A stretch of 64,000 nt of DNA. It comes from Taxillus chinensis (lineage: Eukaryota; Streptophyta; Magnoliopsida; Santalales; Loranthaceae). The position numbers and the translations under genes are program-made. Positions 10,486 through 23,270 of this stretch are shown here, in pieces; the stretch's first letter is position 1; each line of letters opens with the position of its first letter. Where the stretch lies: positions 18,555,506-18,619,505 of the forward strand of contig CM042091.1 in NCBI GenBank assembly GCA_023512835.1, in the 5' to 3' direction. Below the pieces are notes generated by a model. That model saw only the letters and a program-made list of their open reading frames with translations. It was not told the DNA's origin and searched no databases.

Positions 10486-10894
10486 TTGAAGACTTAATTT
10501 GTTGAAGCTGCTAGAAAACTATCAAAGCTTGAAGACTCGAATACCTAAAAACTTGAAGGGTCGAAAAGTCAAACTCTTGACAAAGAAGAGTAATCACTAC
10601 ACATGATTAAGATTAGAGATTCTAAAACTCGAAAGGTCAAAGATGTCTTGAAGTAGTAGGAGCTGTCAAGCTTAACTCCCCAGCCAAACTCAAAACATTA
10701 AGTTGGTTGAGCTAAGTGGAAGGATCGAAGACCTAAAGGGTCTTAGAGTCAAGTAAAAGAATCGAAAACTCAAAGAGCTGAAGACTATTAATAGAATGTC
10801 AAGCAAGTTAAGCAAACATCATACCAAAGATTCGAAGACCCAAAGGGTCGAAGAGTTGAAACTTTTACTTACAATGATGCGAGCTAAGATGATT
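10486..10894. repeat. Cryptic simple repeat, GAAGACTCGAA / GGGTCGAAGA motifs
   Basis: Degenerate words such as CTTGAAGACTCGAATACC and CAAAGGGTCGAAGAGTTGAA fill the stretch. It resembles 4044-4400 and 54355-54950. No gene is seen. It is the flank into which the solo LTR at 10900 inserted. Confidence 0.75.
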
Positions 10895-10899
10895 GGAAT

Positions 10900-11986
10900 T
10901 GTCACGCCCCGGATTTTTAACTCTAGAAAATCGGTTCCTGACTCCCTTTTACCCACCCGGTGTATAAGGGATAAGATAAATAATACCACACAGGAGAATT
11001 ACAAACCACCACAATAAATGTTCAGAAGCCAAACCACATGTTCTTATTAAATTTAAAATCCATTTTTACATCATTTCCCTATTGGAGTTATATTAGTTTT
11101 CTCAAAATAACGTAATATACACAAAAAAAAAAAACAAATAACTCGGTCTTCCACCTAACGCCTGTAGGTTCCTGAAAAGAAAACAACTACAACAGGAGGG
11201 ATGAACAACCACAGCTTAGTAGGGATCATGTCTCCCCAACCTATCTCATGCTCCTGGCATCTATATGATGACGTGCACAAGTGTAATGTCGTGACATAAT
11301 ATATATACAGTTCACAAAAAGTAACCCAACCTCACAGTGTGCATGAACAAACCATATATAATACACAACCACAACCTCTCTAGCTACTACTACCACTGCC
11401 CCTTGGGCTTCCATAATCACAGCCTCTCAGGCTATCAAAAGTACACCCTTACAGGCTAACAATATCACTGCCATCTCGGGCTAGCATAATCACCGTCACC
11501 TCGGGCTAACATAATCATATTCTACATAGCACAATTTAAAGCACGTATCAATTAAACATATCAACAACACATCAATTAAATGCATGTATTCAACATCCAT
11601 CACACAAACCATAATGAGATTAAACCAAACTCTCTTAAAAATTCCCAAAGTTTCCCACAAGACTCTACCACAGAGCTATGTCGACCTCCGCTACTCCAGA
11701 TCACTGATGTTATGGATCAATCCGAGCTAGTAACACGACGGATTAGTCCAGACTACGCTCGGAACCTTGCTCCGTGCTAAAGGATCGCTCGGATCCTTAC
11801 TCCGTGTTAAGGGATTGCTCGGATCCTTACTCCGTACTAAGGGATTTGACCACGATGATCTGGATTTGACCATGATCATCCTTTGCTCACTCTAAAAATA
11901 CTAGAAAGCACATAAAAGCCAGAATTTTAGCACCACAAGGCACCTCTCAACCTCTAACTCTCTGAAATAGGACACGGGTCCTCACA
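10900..11986 (-). mobile_element. Solo LTR E (Tekay-type), TSD GGAAT
   Basis: On the minus strand it starts TGTGAGGACCCGTGTCC and ends CCGGGGCGTGACA. It is flanked by GGAAT at 10895-10899 and 11987-11991, so it integrated as an LTR element and later lost its interior. Its start is closely similar to LTR F (45090). It includes the shared module (minus: CTACTAAGCTGTGGTTG, then TTTTCAGGAACC) at 11160-11230, and TCGGATCCTTACTCCGT repeats at 11755-11850. No ORF of note. Confidence 0.88.
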
Positions 11987-13070
11987 GGAATAGTCCCAAA
12001 AACCCAAAGGCTCGAATAGTTGAAGGGCCGAAGACTTAGCTCATCGGATATCACACAAGTTAGGTGAAAGTCATATTAAAGACTCAATTAAACATGTCAA
12101 ACCATGGTACGTTCTCAACCAAACTCTCTTAAAATTCCCAAAGTTTCCCACAAGACTCTACCACAGAGCTATGTCGACCTCCGCTACTCCAGATCACTGA
12201 TGTTATGGATCAATCCGAGCTAGTAACATGACGGATTAGTCCAGACTACGCTCGGATCCTTGCTCCGTGCTAAGGGATCGCTCGGATCCTTACTCTGTGT
12301 TAAGGGATCGCTCAGATCCTTACTCCGTACTAAGGGATTTGACCACGATGATTTGGATTTGACCATGATCATCCTTTGCTCACTCTAAAATACTAGAAAG
12401 CACATAAAAACCAGAATTTTAGCACCACAAGGCACCTCTCAACCTCTAACTCTCTGAAATAGGACACGGGTCCTCACAGGAATAGTCCCAAAAACCCAAA
12501 GGCTCGAATAGTTAAGGGCCGAAGACTTAGCTCATCGGATATCACACAAGTTAGGTGAAAGTCATATTAAAGACTCAATTAAACATGTCAAACCATGGTA
12601 CGTTCTCAACCAAACTCTCTTAAAATTCCCAAAGTTTCCCACAAGACTCTACCACAGAGCTATGTCGACCTCCGCTACTCCAGATCACTGATGTTATGGA
12701 TCAATCCGAGCTAGTAACATGACGGATTAGTCCAGACTACGCTCGGATCCTTGCTCCGTGCTAAGGGATCGCTCGGATCCTTACTCTGTGTTAAGGGATC
12801 GCTCAGATCCTTACTCCGTACTAAGGGATTTGACCACGATGATTTGGATTTGACCATGATCATCCTTTGCTCACTCTAAAATACTAGAAAGCACATAAAA
12901 ACCAGAATTTTAGCACCACAAGGCACCTCTCAACCTCTAACTCTCTGAAATAGGACACGGGTCCTCACAGGAATAGTCCCAAAAACCCAAAGGCTCGAAT
13001 AGTTGAAGGGCCGAAGACTTAGCTCATCGGATATCACACAAGTTAAGTGAAAGTCATATTAAAGACTCAA
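11620..13070. repeat. Direct tandem repeat, three copies, period 491 bp
   Basis: The word CGTTCTCAACCAAACTC is at 12110 and again at 12601 (period 491). The first, slightly different copy starts near 11620 inside LTR E. Copies 2 and 3 are almost identical and end near 13070. Each unit contains the outer end of LTR E, the GGAAT target duplication and about 115 bp of flank, so duplication followed integration. Confidence 0.92.
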
Positions 13071-15360
13071 CGACCCGAAGGGTCAAAGGTTAAAATCTGA
13101 ACTTATAAAGACGTGAGCTAAGATCATTGAAATAAACCCGAAGACTCAAAGACATCAAAGTTAAAAGTCGAAGCTTCGAATGTCATGGTCCATCTGAAGG
13201 CTTTAGAGTACCATTCTGTTGCTATTTTCGAGTGTCTACAGCTTCGAGGCAAACAAAGATTAGAAACCCAAATTAGTATAGTCATTTAGCGATAGTTATC
13301 AGCTAGGGTTTCCGTGTCCTTACCATGTTGCTCTCTACAATTCAAAGTAATGATAACTGATATATTATGATATTAGATGATCAAACGAGATTAAAAAAGA
13401 AGATAGGGGCATAATATGGACAATATTAGCAACTAATCAACATGGTATGGGAAGATTCTATCATACCCTTACCACTACCGCATTTTAATGGCGAGAAGTC
13501 AAAATGTTGAGCTTTAAAGGACATACACATGCATTGTTGTATTATAATATTCACACATGATGAAAATGAGGAAAAATAACTCCGAGGAAAATGGAAAACA
13601 ACTCTAGAGCCTAAAGAACACAACTTTTGGAGAGTGGAACCAAGAGTTGCCAACAATAACAAAAGAAACAAAGTGAGATACTTTTATGTGCTATGTGCAC
13701 ATGAGATGATACATTCAGAAACATTCCTTGAAGATCTAACCTTTGAACAATATTCAATAATTCAACACCAACCAATTAGTAAGCTCTCTGTTGGAAGATC
13801 AGAGATCTGTAATAATTAGTTATATGAATATTCAACAAACTCTCTCAGTTTGTCTTTCATTGTCCTAACCTTTGGTGTATTAACTCTTGTCAAATTGTTA
13901 GAATATTCTTCATTAGATCTGAAGTGTGGTGGTATATGTTAACATTGTAAACACTTAGATCTTTGTTTGTATGTCATTTAATCTCTTGCATTGATTGTAA
14001 GCTCTTCATTTATTACAGAGGCATTTCCTCTAGATCCTCTATATCTTTCTTTATATCTTTTAAGTTTGTAAAAGAGTCAAGCTTCCGCAAAGAAAGTCTA
14101 TTCACCTTCCCTCCTCTAGATTTACTGTTGGGACCTACACTAATGATATGTCCATCGTTGAGGTTCTTATTCAGATTTTGGATAGGCAGGAAAAGCTCTT
14201 GCGGAGCAAAGCTATCCTGTTGGGTTGGGTATTTTGGCGGCAATGTGACATGGAGAAGGAGACATGAGAATGCGAGGCGATGATGTGTGAATACTCTCTG
14301 GAATTGTTTGAGGACGAATAATCATGACGGAGAGAGGCGGTGATAACCTTAGGCTAATATGGTATGTGTATTTTTGGGTTTTGTTATGTGATTTTCTTAT
14401 AGAACATATGAGATATGTGCATTATTTTAAACACATGAGATATGTGAACATATGAGATTGATTGCTACAAATTCTATCATTAAATTTAAATGTAATTTAT
14501 AGGCTTTAATTTTAATATTTTATTAAATTAATATATTTTTATATTATTTTCTATTATTTTAATTATTTATGATTTTTAATCACTTTTGTAAATTTAATAT
14601 TACTCTTAATATTTTTACTGTCAATTTAATTTTTTTAATTTTAATATTTAATTCTTTGGGCTAATTTGTAAAACTTTTGTTTGGATGATTGGAAATTGAA
14701 TCCTTGCATTTAGAGTTAAAATTATGGTTAGCATTGATTTAGGGAGAAAAGAAAATATCATGGGCATATGCAAGAATTAAAGGAAGAAAGAATTAAATTT
14801 TTTATGCTTGGTTTGTACGTGTGATAATAAAGAGGATTTAAAGAAGGGAAGATTTATTTATTTTTTATACTACGTAATTGAATTAATGAGAGGATCAAAG
14901 ATTTAATTTGTGCTAGGAGTAAAGAATTGAAAAGATGCTACATGGAGAAGCAAAATGGAAAGGATGAAATTAATGTCATGAGAGCCATGTGTAATTTAAT
15001 AAATGAAAAAAAGGGTAATTAGCTTGTTATATAAAGCCTCATGCGATGTGAGGGGGAGAGAAAATGCCATTCCATCTCCATCATGCTATCTTCATCTATC
15101 CAATCAGCCCCCAGTGTCCCCAGCCGATGCAACAAGAGAGAAAGGAAAGAAACACCGTAAAACTGTGATGTGGTACTGTTCATATGTTTTATTTTTTATG
15201 AATTAATTTTTTGTATTTAATTTAACTTTAAACTTTAATTGTTATTTTTGTTGAATTAAATTCAAAATTTGTAAGATACGGAAAAAATTCTATGTAATTT
15301 GAATTGAGATTGTCGTCTGTATATTCTAACATCTTACAGAAATAATTTCTATTGTCAAAT
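13071..15360. other. Unassigned AT-rich stretch, no gene recognised
   Basis: 13071-13260 still has GAAG-type words. 13420-14290 has short frames with a weak similarity to eroded retroelement coding sequence, too poor to name. 14350-14700 is very A/T-rich. No repeat ends, RNA gene or credible protein is seen. Confidence 0.35.
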
Positions 15361-15479
15361 CTCGAATCACTATAAAGAGATATAGAAAGGTATGCGCGCG
15401 ATCAAATGCAAGAATTTTTCAATCAAGTGACTAAAAGCAGGAGACATAATCCTGATCCGAATCATCGTGAGTAATGACC

Positions 15480-16150
15480 AATGTCTTAGTAAATAACCGA
15501 GAAGTTAGATAGTATTCTAATGATCCGGTATAAAACAAAGACTCGGTTTAATCGATGAATCATTTAGTATAACTAAAGTCTCTCATCCGGAAGTTTTGCT
15601 GACTCGGCTTAAGCTAAAGATGAGAATCTTAAAGACTCGGTATAAAGAAAGAAGACTCGATAAAAGGACAAAAAACTTAGTATAAGCCGAAGTCCTAGTA
15701 TAGGCCGAAGTTCTACTTTTAACACTTAACAAGTTTTGGCTTAAGCAAAAGAAGTCTCAGTATAAGCAATCAAGACTCAGACGGATATCTTAAAGACTCA
15801 ATATAAGGACAAAAGGCTCGGTATAAGCCTAGTTTTGTATCTGATACTTATCAAGTCCAGGTTTAAGCAAATCAAGTCTTGGTATAAGCATCCGAGTCTT
15901 GGATTTAGTAATCTAAGTCTCGTTATAAGCATCCAAGCCTCGGTTTAGGCAAGCTACTTATCTGACATCCATTAATGTTCCGGACCTATCGCAAAGATCC
16001 GTTCTAAGATTAAAAGGTCCGGTATAAGCCTCATGGACTCGATATAAACCTTCAAGGTCCGATATAAGGAAGCAAGACTCAGTCTAAGCTCACATGTTCA
16101 AATTAACTCATGAAGTCTCAGTGTAAGCAAAGACGCGTTCATTAAATACC
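15480..16150. repeat. Degenerate array of TCGGTATAAGC / AAGACTC motifs
   Basis: Words like GACTCGGTATAAG, GTCTCAGTATAAGCAATC and CTCGGTATAAGCC recur every 20-35 bp. A larger period of about 161 bp is visible: TCTTAAAGACTC plus a GGACAAAA segment near 15630 and 15791. The array is part of the host sequence into which the Tekay element inserted at 16403. Confidence 0.8.
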
Positions 16151-16402
16151 TTGATGACAACTTACAAGTGGATCTCTCAGATTGGTCGACATGATCTTTA
16201 TTTAAGTTGGAATCACACAAAACAGACTTAATATGCTATGCATTTCCAACATCCTCGAGTCAAGAATTGTAACGTTCCAAGGAGAGGCAATCAATGTGCA
16301 GTCTGATAATTAAGAAGAAGTCTCATTTAATTGAAGCTCTCCTATCTAATGTAGACACAACAAGTTCCAAGAAGATGCTAAACAAGACTATGTATATATT
16401 GA

Positions 16403-17495
16403 TGTCACACCCCAAATTTCTAACCCGAGGAAACTAGTTTGTGACTCCCCTTTACCCACCCGATGGCTAAGGGGTAAGAATAAACAACACCACACAGAGC
16501 ATCACAAATAATTATGATAAAGGTTCATAAACCAAACCACTTGTCTTTATTACATTTAAATATCTTTTCCCATCATTTCCCAAACAGGGTTATATTAGTT
16601 CCATCAAAATAATATGATATGAAAAACACAAAACAATGAGCTCGGTCTTCCACCTTGGTGTTCCTCCTAACGCTAGTAGGTTCCTGAAAAGAAACAACAT
16701 ACAATAGGAGGGGTGAGTAACCATAGCTCATTAGGGATCATGTATCCTCAACCCATCTCATGCTCCTAGTATCTACATGATGACGTGCACAAGTATAGTG
16801 TCATGACAATAATACATAAACAGGTTATAATTAGCATTTATAAATAAAGCAACATATAAGCAAACCACATCAACGAACACAACTATTTCCAGGCCACACA
16901 GGCCACCACATTCATAGCCACATAGGCTATCACAGTACCATGGTCACACATGCTATCATGGTTCCACAGCCACACATGCTATCACAGTTCCATATAACAC
17001 ATTTTTAAGCATACCACAATGATACATATTCATAACACATCAATAAACGCATATATTCAACATCCAACACACAAGCCATATTTGGGTCAATTTCACATAA
17101 TGTATTCCCAACTACAATCCTCCTATAGTTCCCAAGGTTTCCCACAAGACTCTACCGCGATACTAACACGAACGAACACGACCTCACCACAAAACAAACC
17201 CTTAAGCCCCACTAACCCTAGACTCATCGATATACACAAGCATAACCTACCATTGAAGGCCAACATTCATATAGGATATCACACCTATATGAATACACAC
17301 ACACAGAGATAAATTATCTACAAATCATCTACCTCAAGACCTAACCCTAGAATGGGTTCAAGAGTATAGAATCCCTACCTCAAAATCAAGCGAACTTAGA
17401 GCTCTGCCTTGAAGGATCTTCCCTTGCACCTTGCCCTTCTCCAATAGGCGTCTCCCTCTCCAAGAATGCAGCGGCAACGATTGCATCAACGACGA

Positions 17496-17526
<31 letters not shown>

Positions 17527-18074
17527 GACGCCTTCCAAATGAACAAAACCCTAAAATCGCAAAATAGATAATCGTATCGAAAATATGCTGTTGCAAAGTT
17601 GACGTTGACCAAAAACACCTGGGATTGACCACATCTACCAACCTTTCTCGAGTCGACCAGACACCCACGTCGACCCATCTTCACATTGCACATGGTCGAC
17701 TTACAACTGGGTCGACCATGTCGACCTCATGTCGACCACTTTTCCGCGTCGACCAACACACAAGGGAAAGCTCTCGGGAAACTACTCGGGTCGACCTCGA
17801 CCACATCGACCTCATGTCGAAATTCATCTCTGATTGACCAAACTCTCTGGAAACTCCTCTGATCGGCATTGACCACTCGCCATGCCAGGTCGACCACGTC
17901 AACCCCTCTCACATCGGCCAAGGCTCTGTCGACCAGCCTTCACACGAAAATCCAGCTGGGTCGACCCCGCCGAGGCATTGCGCCCTCGGACTCCCGTTAA
18001 CCATTTGGGCAAGAGTCATTGCCCAAACGCACACAAATGACTAACTCATCCAATCCCAAATACAAGTCATTATA
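16403..18074 (-). mobile_element. 3' LTR of the Tekay-like element
   Basis: 1,672 bp. Minus-strand start TATAATGACTTG (TG changed to TA) and end GGGGTGTGACA. From its start it carries a GTCGAC-rich array (17965-17600), a GA tract (minus strand of 17503-17524) and the shared TTTTCAGGAACC module (16670-16745). It pairs with 29994-31347. Confidence 0.9.
17600..17965. repeat. GTCGAC(C)-rich cryptic array in the 3' LTR
   Basis: About a dozen GTCGACC or GTCGAC words, separated by 10-30 bp, occur here. In the paired LTR (30905-31230) many have become GTTGACC or GTCAACC, as expected from deamination of methylated CpG. Confidence 0.85.
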
Positions 18075-18090
18075 TCCTCTCCCCCCTTAA
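18075..18090 (-). promoter_or_regulatory. Polypurine tract of the Tekay-like element
   Basis: Read on the minus strand, TTAAGGGGGGAGAGGA precedes the 3' LTR start directly. Confidence 0.85.
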
Positions 18091-18650
18091 ATCTTTTCGT
18101 CCTCAAAAAGAAACAACATGCCAACTTGAAATGCGAAGAATAACAAACACATGCGTTTCATTATGCATAACCATAGGTCATAACACACAAATGGATCATA
18201 CACCGCACACACATCACATAACAGGACATACGTGCACAAACTCAATAAAGTACATGTGTTTTTACCAGAGTGAAATAGGATGGCATATCCAATCATCATC
18301 AAACAATGCATATAACACATATCCTCATGTCTCCAATACACATCTCAAATACAAATACATGTCTCAAAAGTACAATAAACAATGCATCATGAACAACAAT
18401 CATATGAAACCACATCACTATTTCTTGGCTAAAAGCCCACTTCCCACCCTTAAGATTGTTCGTCCTCAAACAACTCCAGGTGCTGCTCACGCATCATGGA
18501 CTCATGTTCTTATGTCTCCTCTTCAATGCCACGGTGCTGCCACATCACACGAACTAAGGGAATAGCGCGATCACGTAAAAGCTTATCTCATCGATCCAAT
18601 GTCTGGATAGGAACCTCGACAGACATGTCATCCTCAATATCTAATGTCCC

Positions 18651-19125
18651 CTAATCAATCACATGAGTTGGGTCAGGATGATACTTCCTCAAGTGGGACA
18701 CATGAAACACATTGTGTACCCAACTCAACTGCAGTGGTAATGCTAACTGGTAGGCCACTGGCCCCACATGAGCCAAAATCTCAAAAGGACCGATAAACCA
18801 TGGAGATAGCTTGGAACCTCTCCCAAACCACCGATGTCTAGGACGTGGAGAAACACAGAGGAACACATGATCTCCCACAGAAAACTCCAAAGGCCTCTGC
18901 TGCTAATCTGCATAGGATTTCTACTCTTTGAGCCGATAACAAGCGCTAACGAATCAACTTGACCTTCTCAGTAGCCTCTTGAACCAATTATGGTCCCAAG
19001 ATAGTTGCCTCCCCTACGTCAGTCCAACATAAAGGTGACCGACATGGCCTACCATATAACACCTCAAAAGGAGTCATCCCAATAGATGTCTGATAACTGT
19101 TGTTGTAGGTAAACTCCCCAAAGGA
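18651..19125 (-). pseudogene. Integrase C-terminal part, Tekay-like
   Basis: Minus-strand frames encode the end of a gypsy integrase: FGEFTYNNSYQTSIGMTPFE and LYGRPCRSPLCW, then VGDHVFLCVSP, KLSPWFIGPFEILAHVG and NVFHVSHLRKYHPDPTHV. A stop lies between the two open parts. It continues the integrase core at 21568-22165 and was cut from it by solo LTR A, whose AGGTG duplication abuts the break. Confidence 0.88.
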
Positions 19126-19130
19126 AGGTG

Positions 19131-21562
19131 TGTAAAGACTCGTATTTGGGTAATGTTGAGAGATAGCCATTCTATGGGAATGCAACTATCTGTACGGTAG
19201 TGTAGTCATCGATGTGAGCATTTTGATAGTACTTGGGCCCGATTCCGAGTTGGGGCCCCGAGTGACCCAATTATTGACTTTTCGGGGATTATTGGTTGAC
19301 TTTGCATTTGAGCGGTCATTTGAGTGTGATAATATCTGAATAGTGTTGCACTCATCATTTCGAGCATTTTAACTGTAATTTGACTCAATTTGGAGTTCGG
19401 GACCTTGGAGGTCAATTATTGTGTTGGGAGGTCAATGGTTGACTAGGTCAATTAGTGACTGGGTCAATTAATGGTCAATGATTGGCAGAAATATAAATAG
19501 AATGAACATAAAGAGCTTTCACTTTATGCTATCACGTTTGTGCGTTTGAGAGAGAGAGAGAGAGCTTGAAAGCTTGAAGTCTTAGTGATTTGGGGCGATT
19601 TGGGTTCGTGGAGTTCAAAGAATCACTCCAGGTAGGTGTCCTTGAACTCCTTATCTTGTTTCTACCTTTGGTATGCATGAATTTTGCATGATTTGGAATT
19701 AAGCATGAACCCTAGGTTTTGGGGGAAATCCAATTTTGGGTTAAATCTAATGGTTTAGCATAAGATCTGTGGTTAAGAACTGATTTATATCAGTTTTGAT
19801 ATGTGTTTCTGTGATCTGGGGTTGTTTAACTGCATATTCAATGAGGGTTGAGAAGTCAACCATGGAAATCTATATTTAGATCTAGATTTCTAGAAATCTG
19901 TAATTATGTGCGTAATTCTGTTGTTACTGTGCGATTTAGAGGCGTTCAGGACACGTTTTGAGGTAGATATTGTAGTCTATTGCGTAAAATGTGTGTTGGG
20001 GAGCGTTTGGGGGTCGCTGGGTTGATTCCAGACGAAGAACAAGCAAAAACGACAATGAACAGTACCCTAGGCGAACTATTGGGGTGAAAGGACAAAGACC
20101 GAAAGATTTGGGTCGAAGGGTCGAAGATTTTGGGTCGTAAGGTCGTAGGTTCGTAGACCCGTAGTCGTAGGGTTGAAGGTTCGTAGACCCGTAGTCGTAG
20201 AGTCGAAGGTTCGTAGACCCGTAGTCATAGAGTCGAAGGTTCGTAGACCCGTAGTCGTAGGATCGAAGGTTCGTAGACCCGTAGTTGTAGGGTCGAAGAT
20301 CCGAAGGTCGAAGGTCGCAACTTTGAGTGTTCGAGGCCGCATTTCCGCATCTACGAGTCGCCGTTCCACAGCTATGAGTCGCAGTCCTAAAGCTAAGAGT
20401 CAAGCAATTCTGCAGCTTCAAGCTAGTGCAACTGCACTAGACTGGACTATTTACATTATAAACCATTATTACTTAAGTTACAATGTAAATAGCGAAATAG
20501 CCCCCATTTGGATTCAAAGAAAAATACTAGAAAATTAAATTCTCACTCCTTCAAAATGTGAAAATTGGATTTAGTGTAAAATCTCGAAAAAATCTAGTTT
20601 TTCGCAGAGGTGAATTTTTGAAAAGTAGGGTTAGATATATCAGAACCCCCCCCCCCAAATTATCTTAGTTATGATATGGGAACCCAATGCCGGGACTTTT
20701 TATTTCAAGAAAACAACTCCTATGGGTATCTCCTTTCTTGGTCAAGGAATGATGATCGGTTTGTGAAGACTGGCTTCAGTTATAAAGGGAGTATGGTGAA
20801 CCTTATTGTCATATGGGTGTTGGTATGTTGGTTTGAGGATTTGGGGCTTAGGCTCTATGACTTGTTGGGTTCTCACCGTGAAGCATAGATGATGTTATGT
20901 GGTTGATGGGGCAGGCATATGTGTTGATGGCAGGCATGTGTGGCACTGTGTCTGGGCATATAGTGCTGTGGTAGGGCTGAGTGCCCTGAGCTGGGATCCT
21001 GTGGAGGATCGTGGAAAAGCTGTCCTGTGTGGGCAAGCTGGGTCCTGATGTTTGTTTACAGGCTGTGTCATGATGATTGTGCACACTACACGATGCACGA
21101 GTACACTGAGCATATAGACTTGTATGTTTGCATGATGTGGAGTTTTGGGGTCACCTACTGAGCTTGTCGCTCACCCCTACTTGTTGTTTACCTTTTTCAA
21201 GTGTGACCGAAGACTAGTGGACTTTCTTCCAGGAGGATGTGCCCACTACTCTGATGTATGATATAGTATTGTATTATGTATTGTTGTGTATTGTATCCCA
21301 TACATGGGTCCGTGGACAATTGTACTTACATACTGTTTGTGATGTGATGTCTGTATGACTGTTTGACTTATTGTATGCATGATGATGTATGGGAAAGTAC
21401 AGGATTACCCTTGATGTATGACTGTATAGGGTTGCATATTTGAGACAGCACCCACGGTATAGTCTCTATTGGTGCTAGTCACCTACCCCTTGACCTTTCG
21501 GGTGCGGGCAAGGGGAAGTCATGTTCCTGGTTCCGGGTTCCCTGGAATTTGGGGGTGTGACA
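19131..21562 (+). mobile_element. Solo LTR A inside the Tekay integrase, TSD AGGTG
   Basis: It starts TGTAAAGACTCG, ends GGGGGTGTGACA and is flanked by AGGTG at 19126-19130 and 21563-21567. It splits the integrase frame exactly. It contains a GA tract (19550-19563), an array at 20110-20310, a block shared with C and D (20430-20640, core CATTTGGATTCAAAGAAAAA) and the shared LTR module near 21145-21200. No ORF is credible. Confidence 0.93.
20110..20310. repeat. Tandem array, GGTTCGTAGACCCGTAGTCG unit, about 31 bp
   Basis: The unit GGTTCGTAGACCCGTAGTCGT plus AGAGTCGAA (about 31 bp) occurs at least five times between 20146 and 20300 with few differences, and degenerate GTCGAAGG words surround it. 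The open frames on both strands (FDPTTTGLRT-type and KVRRPVVV-type repeats) come from the array and are not genes. Confidence 0.9.
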
Positions 21563-21567
21563 AGGTG

Positions 21568-22165
21568 AGCTGCCCATGAACCATCAAAGCCTAACACACA
21601 GGCCCTCAACATATTCTCCAATGTCTGATTCATCCTCTCTGTCTGACCGTCAGTCTCAGGGTGAAAAGTTGTACTCATGCTAAGCTTTATCCCCATAGCC
21701 TCCTGCAAGCCTGCCCGAAAATGTGAAGTGAACCTCGTATCTCTGTCGGGCACAATCGACGATGGTACCCCTTACAGTCTCACAATTTTGTTCACATACA
21801 GCTGACTCAATGCCCCAATGGAATCCCACTCTCGAACGGCAAAGAAATGGGCCAACTTCGTTAGCCGATCCATAATCACCCATATCATGTCTTTCCTCCT
21901 AATGGTGGGTGGAAGGCCGGTCACAAAATCCATCGCTATATGATCCCACTCCCACTTCGCTATCGGCAACGGTTGCAACATACCTACTGGCCGCTAACGT
22001 TCAGCTTTCACCTGTTGACAATTGGGGCACCTCGAAATAAATGCAGCCACATCATGTTTCATCCTAGGCCCCCAAAAATGTCCCTGAAGTGCATGGTACA
22101 TCTTCTTACCCCCCTGGATGCACAACAACTCTAGACTGATGGAAATCCCTCATCACCTCATCCTA
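21568..22165 (-). pseudogene. Integrase core, Tekay-like
   Basis: Minus-strand frames show the integrase zinc-finger remainder (SRCPNCQQVKAERQRPVGML) and the DDE core: WDHIAMDFVTGLPPT (first Asp), VPDRDTRFTSHF (second Asp) and HPETDGQTERMNQTLE (Glu). A frame change lies between the two parts near 21775. The N-terminal start is lost where truncated LTR C abuts (about 22165). The other end stops at the AGGTG duplication of LTR A. Confidence 0.9.
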
Positions 22166-22169
22166 AAAG

Positions 22170-23260
22170 AGATTCGAAAATACAGATTCGAAATACAGTG
22201 AAGGCAGATTCGAAATACAGTTTGGCTGGACTGAACCATTTACATTGTAAACCTTTATGCCTCTCCATATTTAAGTATACTTAAGTTACAATGTAAATAA
22301 AGAAATACCCCCCATTTGGATTCAAAGAAAAATACTAGAAAAATTAATTCTCACTCTTTCAAAATGTGAAAAATGGGATTTAGTGTAAAATCCCGGAAAT
22401 CTTCAAAAGTTCGTAGTGGTGACTTTTTAGAAAGTGGGGTTAAACCCCTCAGAAAATTCCCCAAAAATCAGATTATCTTAGTTATGCTATGGGGAGCCAA
22501 TGCCGGGACTTTTTATTTCAAGAAAATAGCTTCTACGAGAATCCTCTCTCTTGGTCAAGGCATAAGGATAGAGTTGTGAACTCAAGTGGTCATGTGGGCA
22601 TGCGAGGCTATCTTGATAAGCCTGGGAGGCTACTGTTGAGGACCTGGGAGGTGAGATTTGTTCAGAGCCTGAGAGGCTATTGTACCTGAGAGGTAATATT
22701 GTGCCTGAGAGGCAATATTATGCCTGAGAGGCGCTGCTGTGCCCGAGGGGCAGTACTGTGTGCCTAAGAGGCAATGTTTGGGATTACCTGAGAGGTTTTC
22801 TTTCATTTCAATATGTGTACATGATTGAGTTGGTGATACATATGTATATGTAGCATTACACAAGCACATGCCTACACTAGTTTATGAGTTGGGATGGGTC
22901 GGGGAAACATAATCCCTACTGAGCTGTGGTTGCTCACCCCTCCTGTTGTATTTGTTTTTGTTTGTTTCAGGTGCTTACAGGAGCTAGGAGGTTCACCAAA
23001 GGTGAAGACCTTGTGTGTGTCTATTTATGTTGTTGTATTAAAAAAAACTATGTGGTAACCCCATGGGGGAAAGAACATGTATGTATGTGTGTTTGTACTG
23101 TGCTTTGAAATGAGATTTTAGTATATGTGTGATATGGTTTTGGGACGGCACCCGTGCTAAGGTCCCTTTCTCGGTGTTCTCACCAACCCCTTGTCCCTTC
23201 GGGTGCGGGCATGGGGATTCACTAACCGGTTTCTGTGGGTCAGAAATCCGGGGCGTGACA
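22170..23260 (+). mobile_element. 5'-truncated LTR C
   Basis: Its right end CCGGGGCGTGACA (23260) and the blocks at 22209-22400 and 22890-22990 match LTRs A, D and G, but no LTR start is present. The left junction falls in integrase sequence near 22165. RNase H sequence stops at the right side, and the RNase H end plus integrase start are missing, so a deletion removed the LTR 5' part and neighbouring Tekay sequence. A GCCTGAGAGGC-type repeat lies at 22615-22800. Confidence 0.78.
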
Positions 23261-23270
23261 TCGCCTCTCA

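Noticed and set aside
17358..17902. Frames over the GA tract and GTCGAC array
   Set aside because: They are repeat-derived (RERERER and STR-type peptides) and lie within an LTR with both ends defined.
19936..20538. 161- and 121-codon frames in LTR A
   Set aside because: Their repetitive peptides mirror the 31 bp DNA array on both strands.
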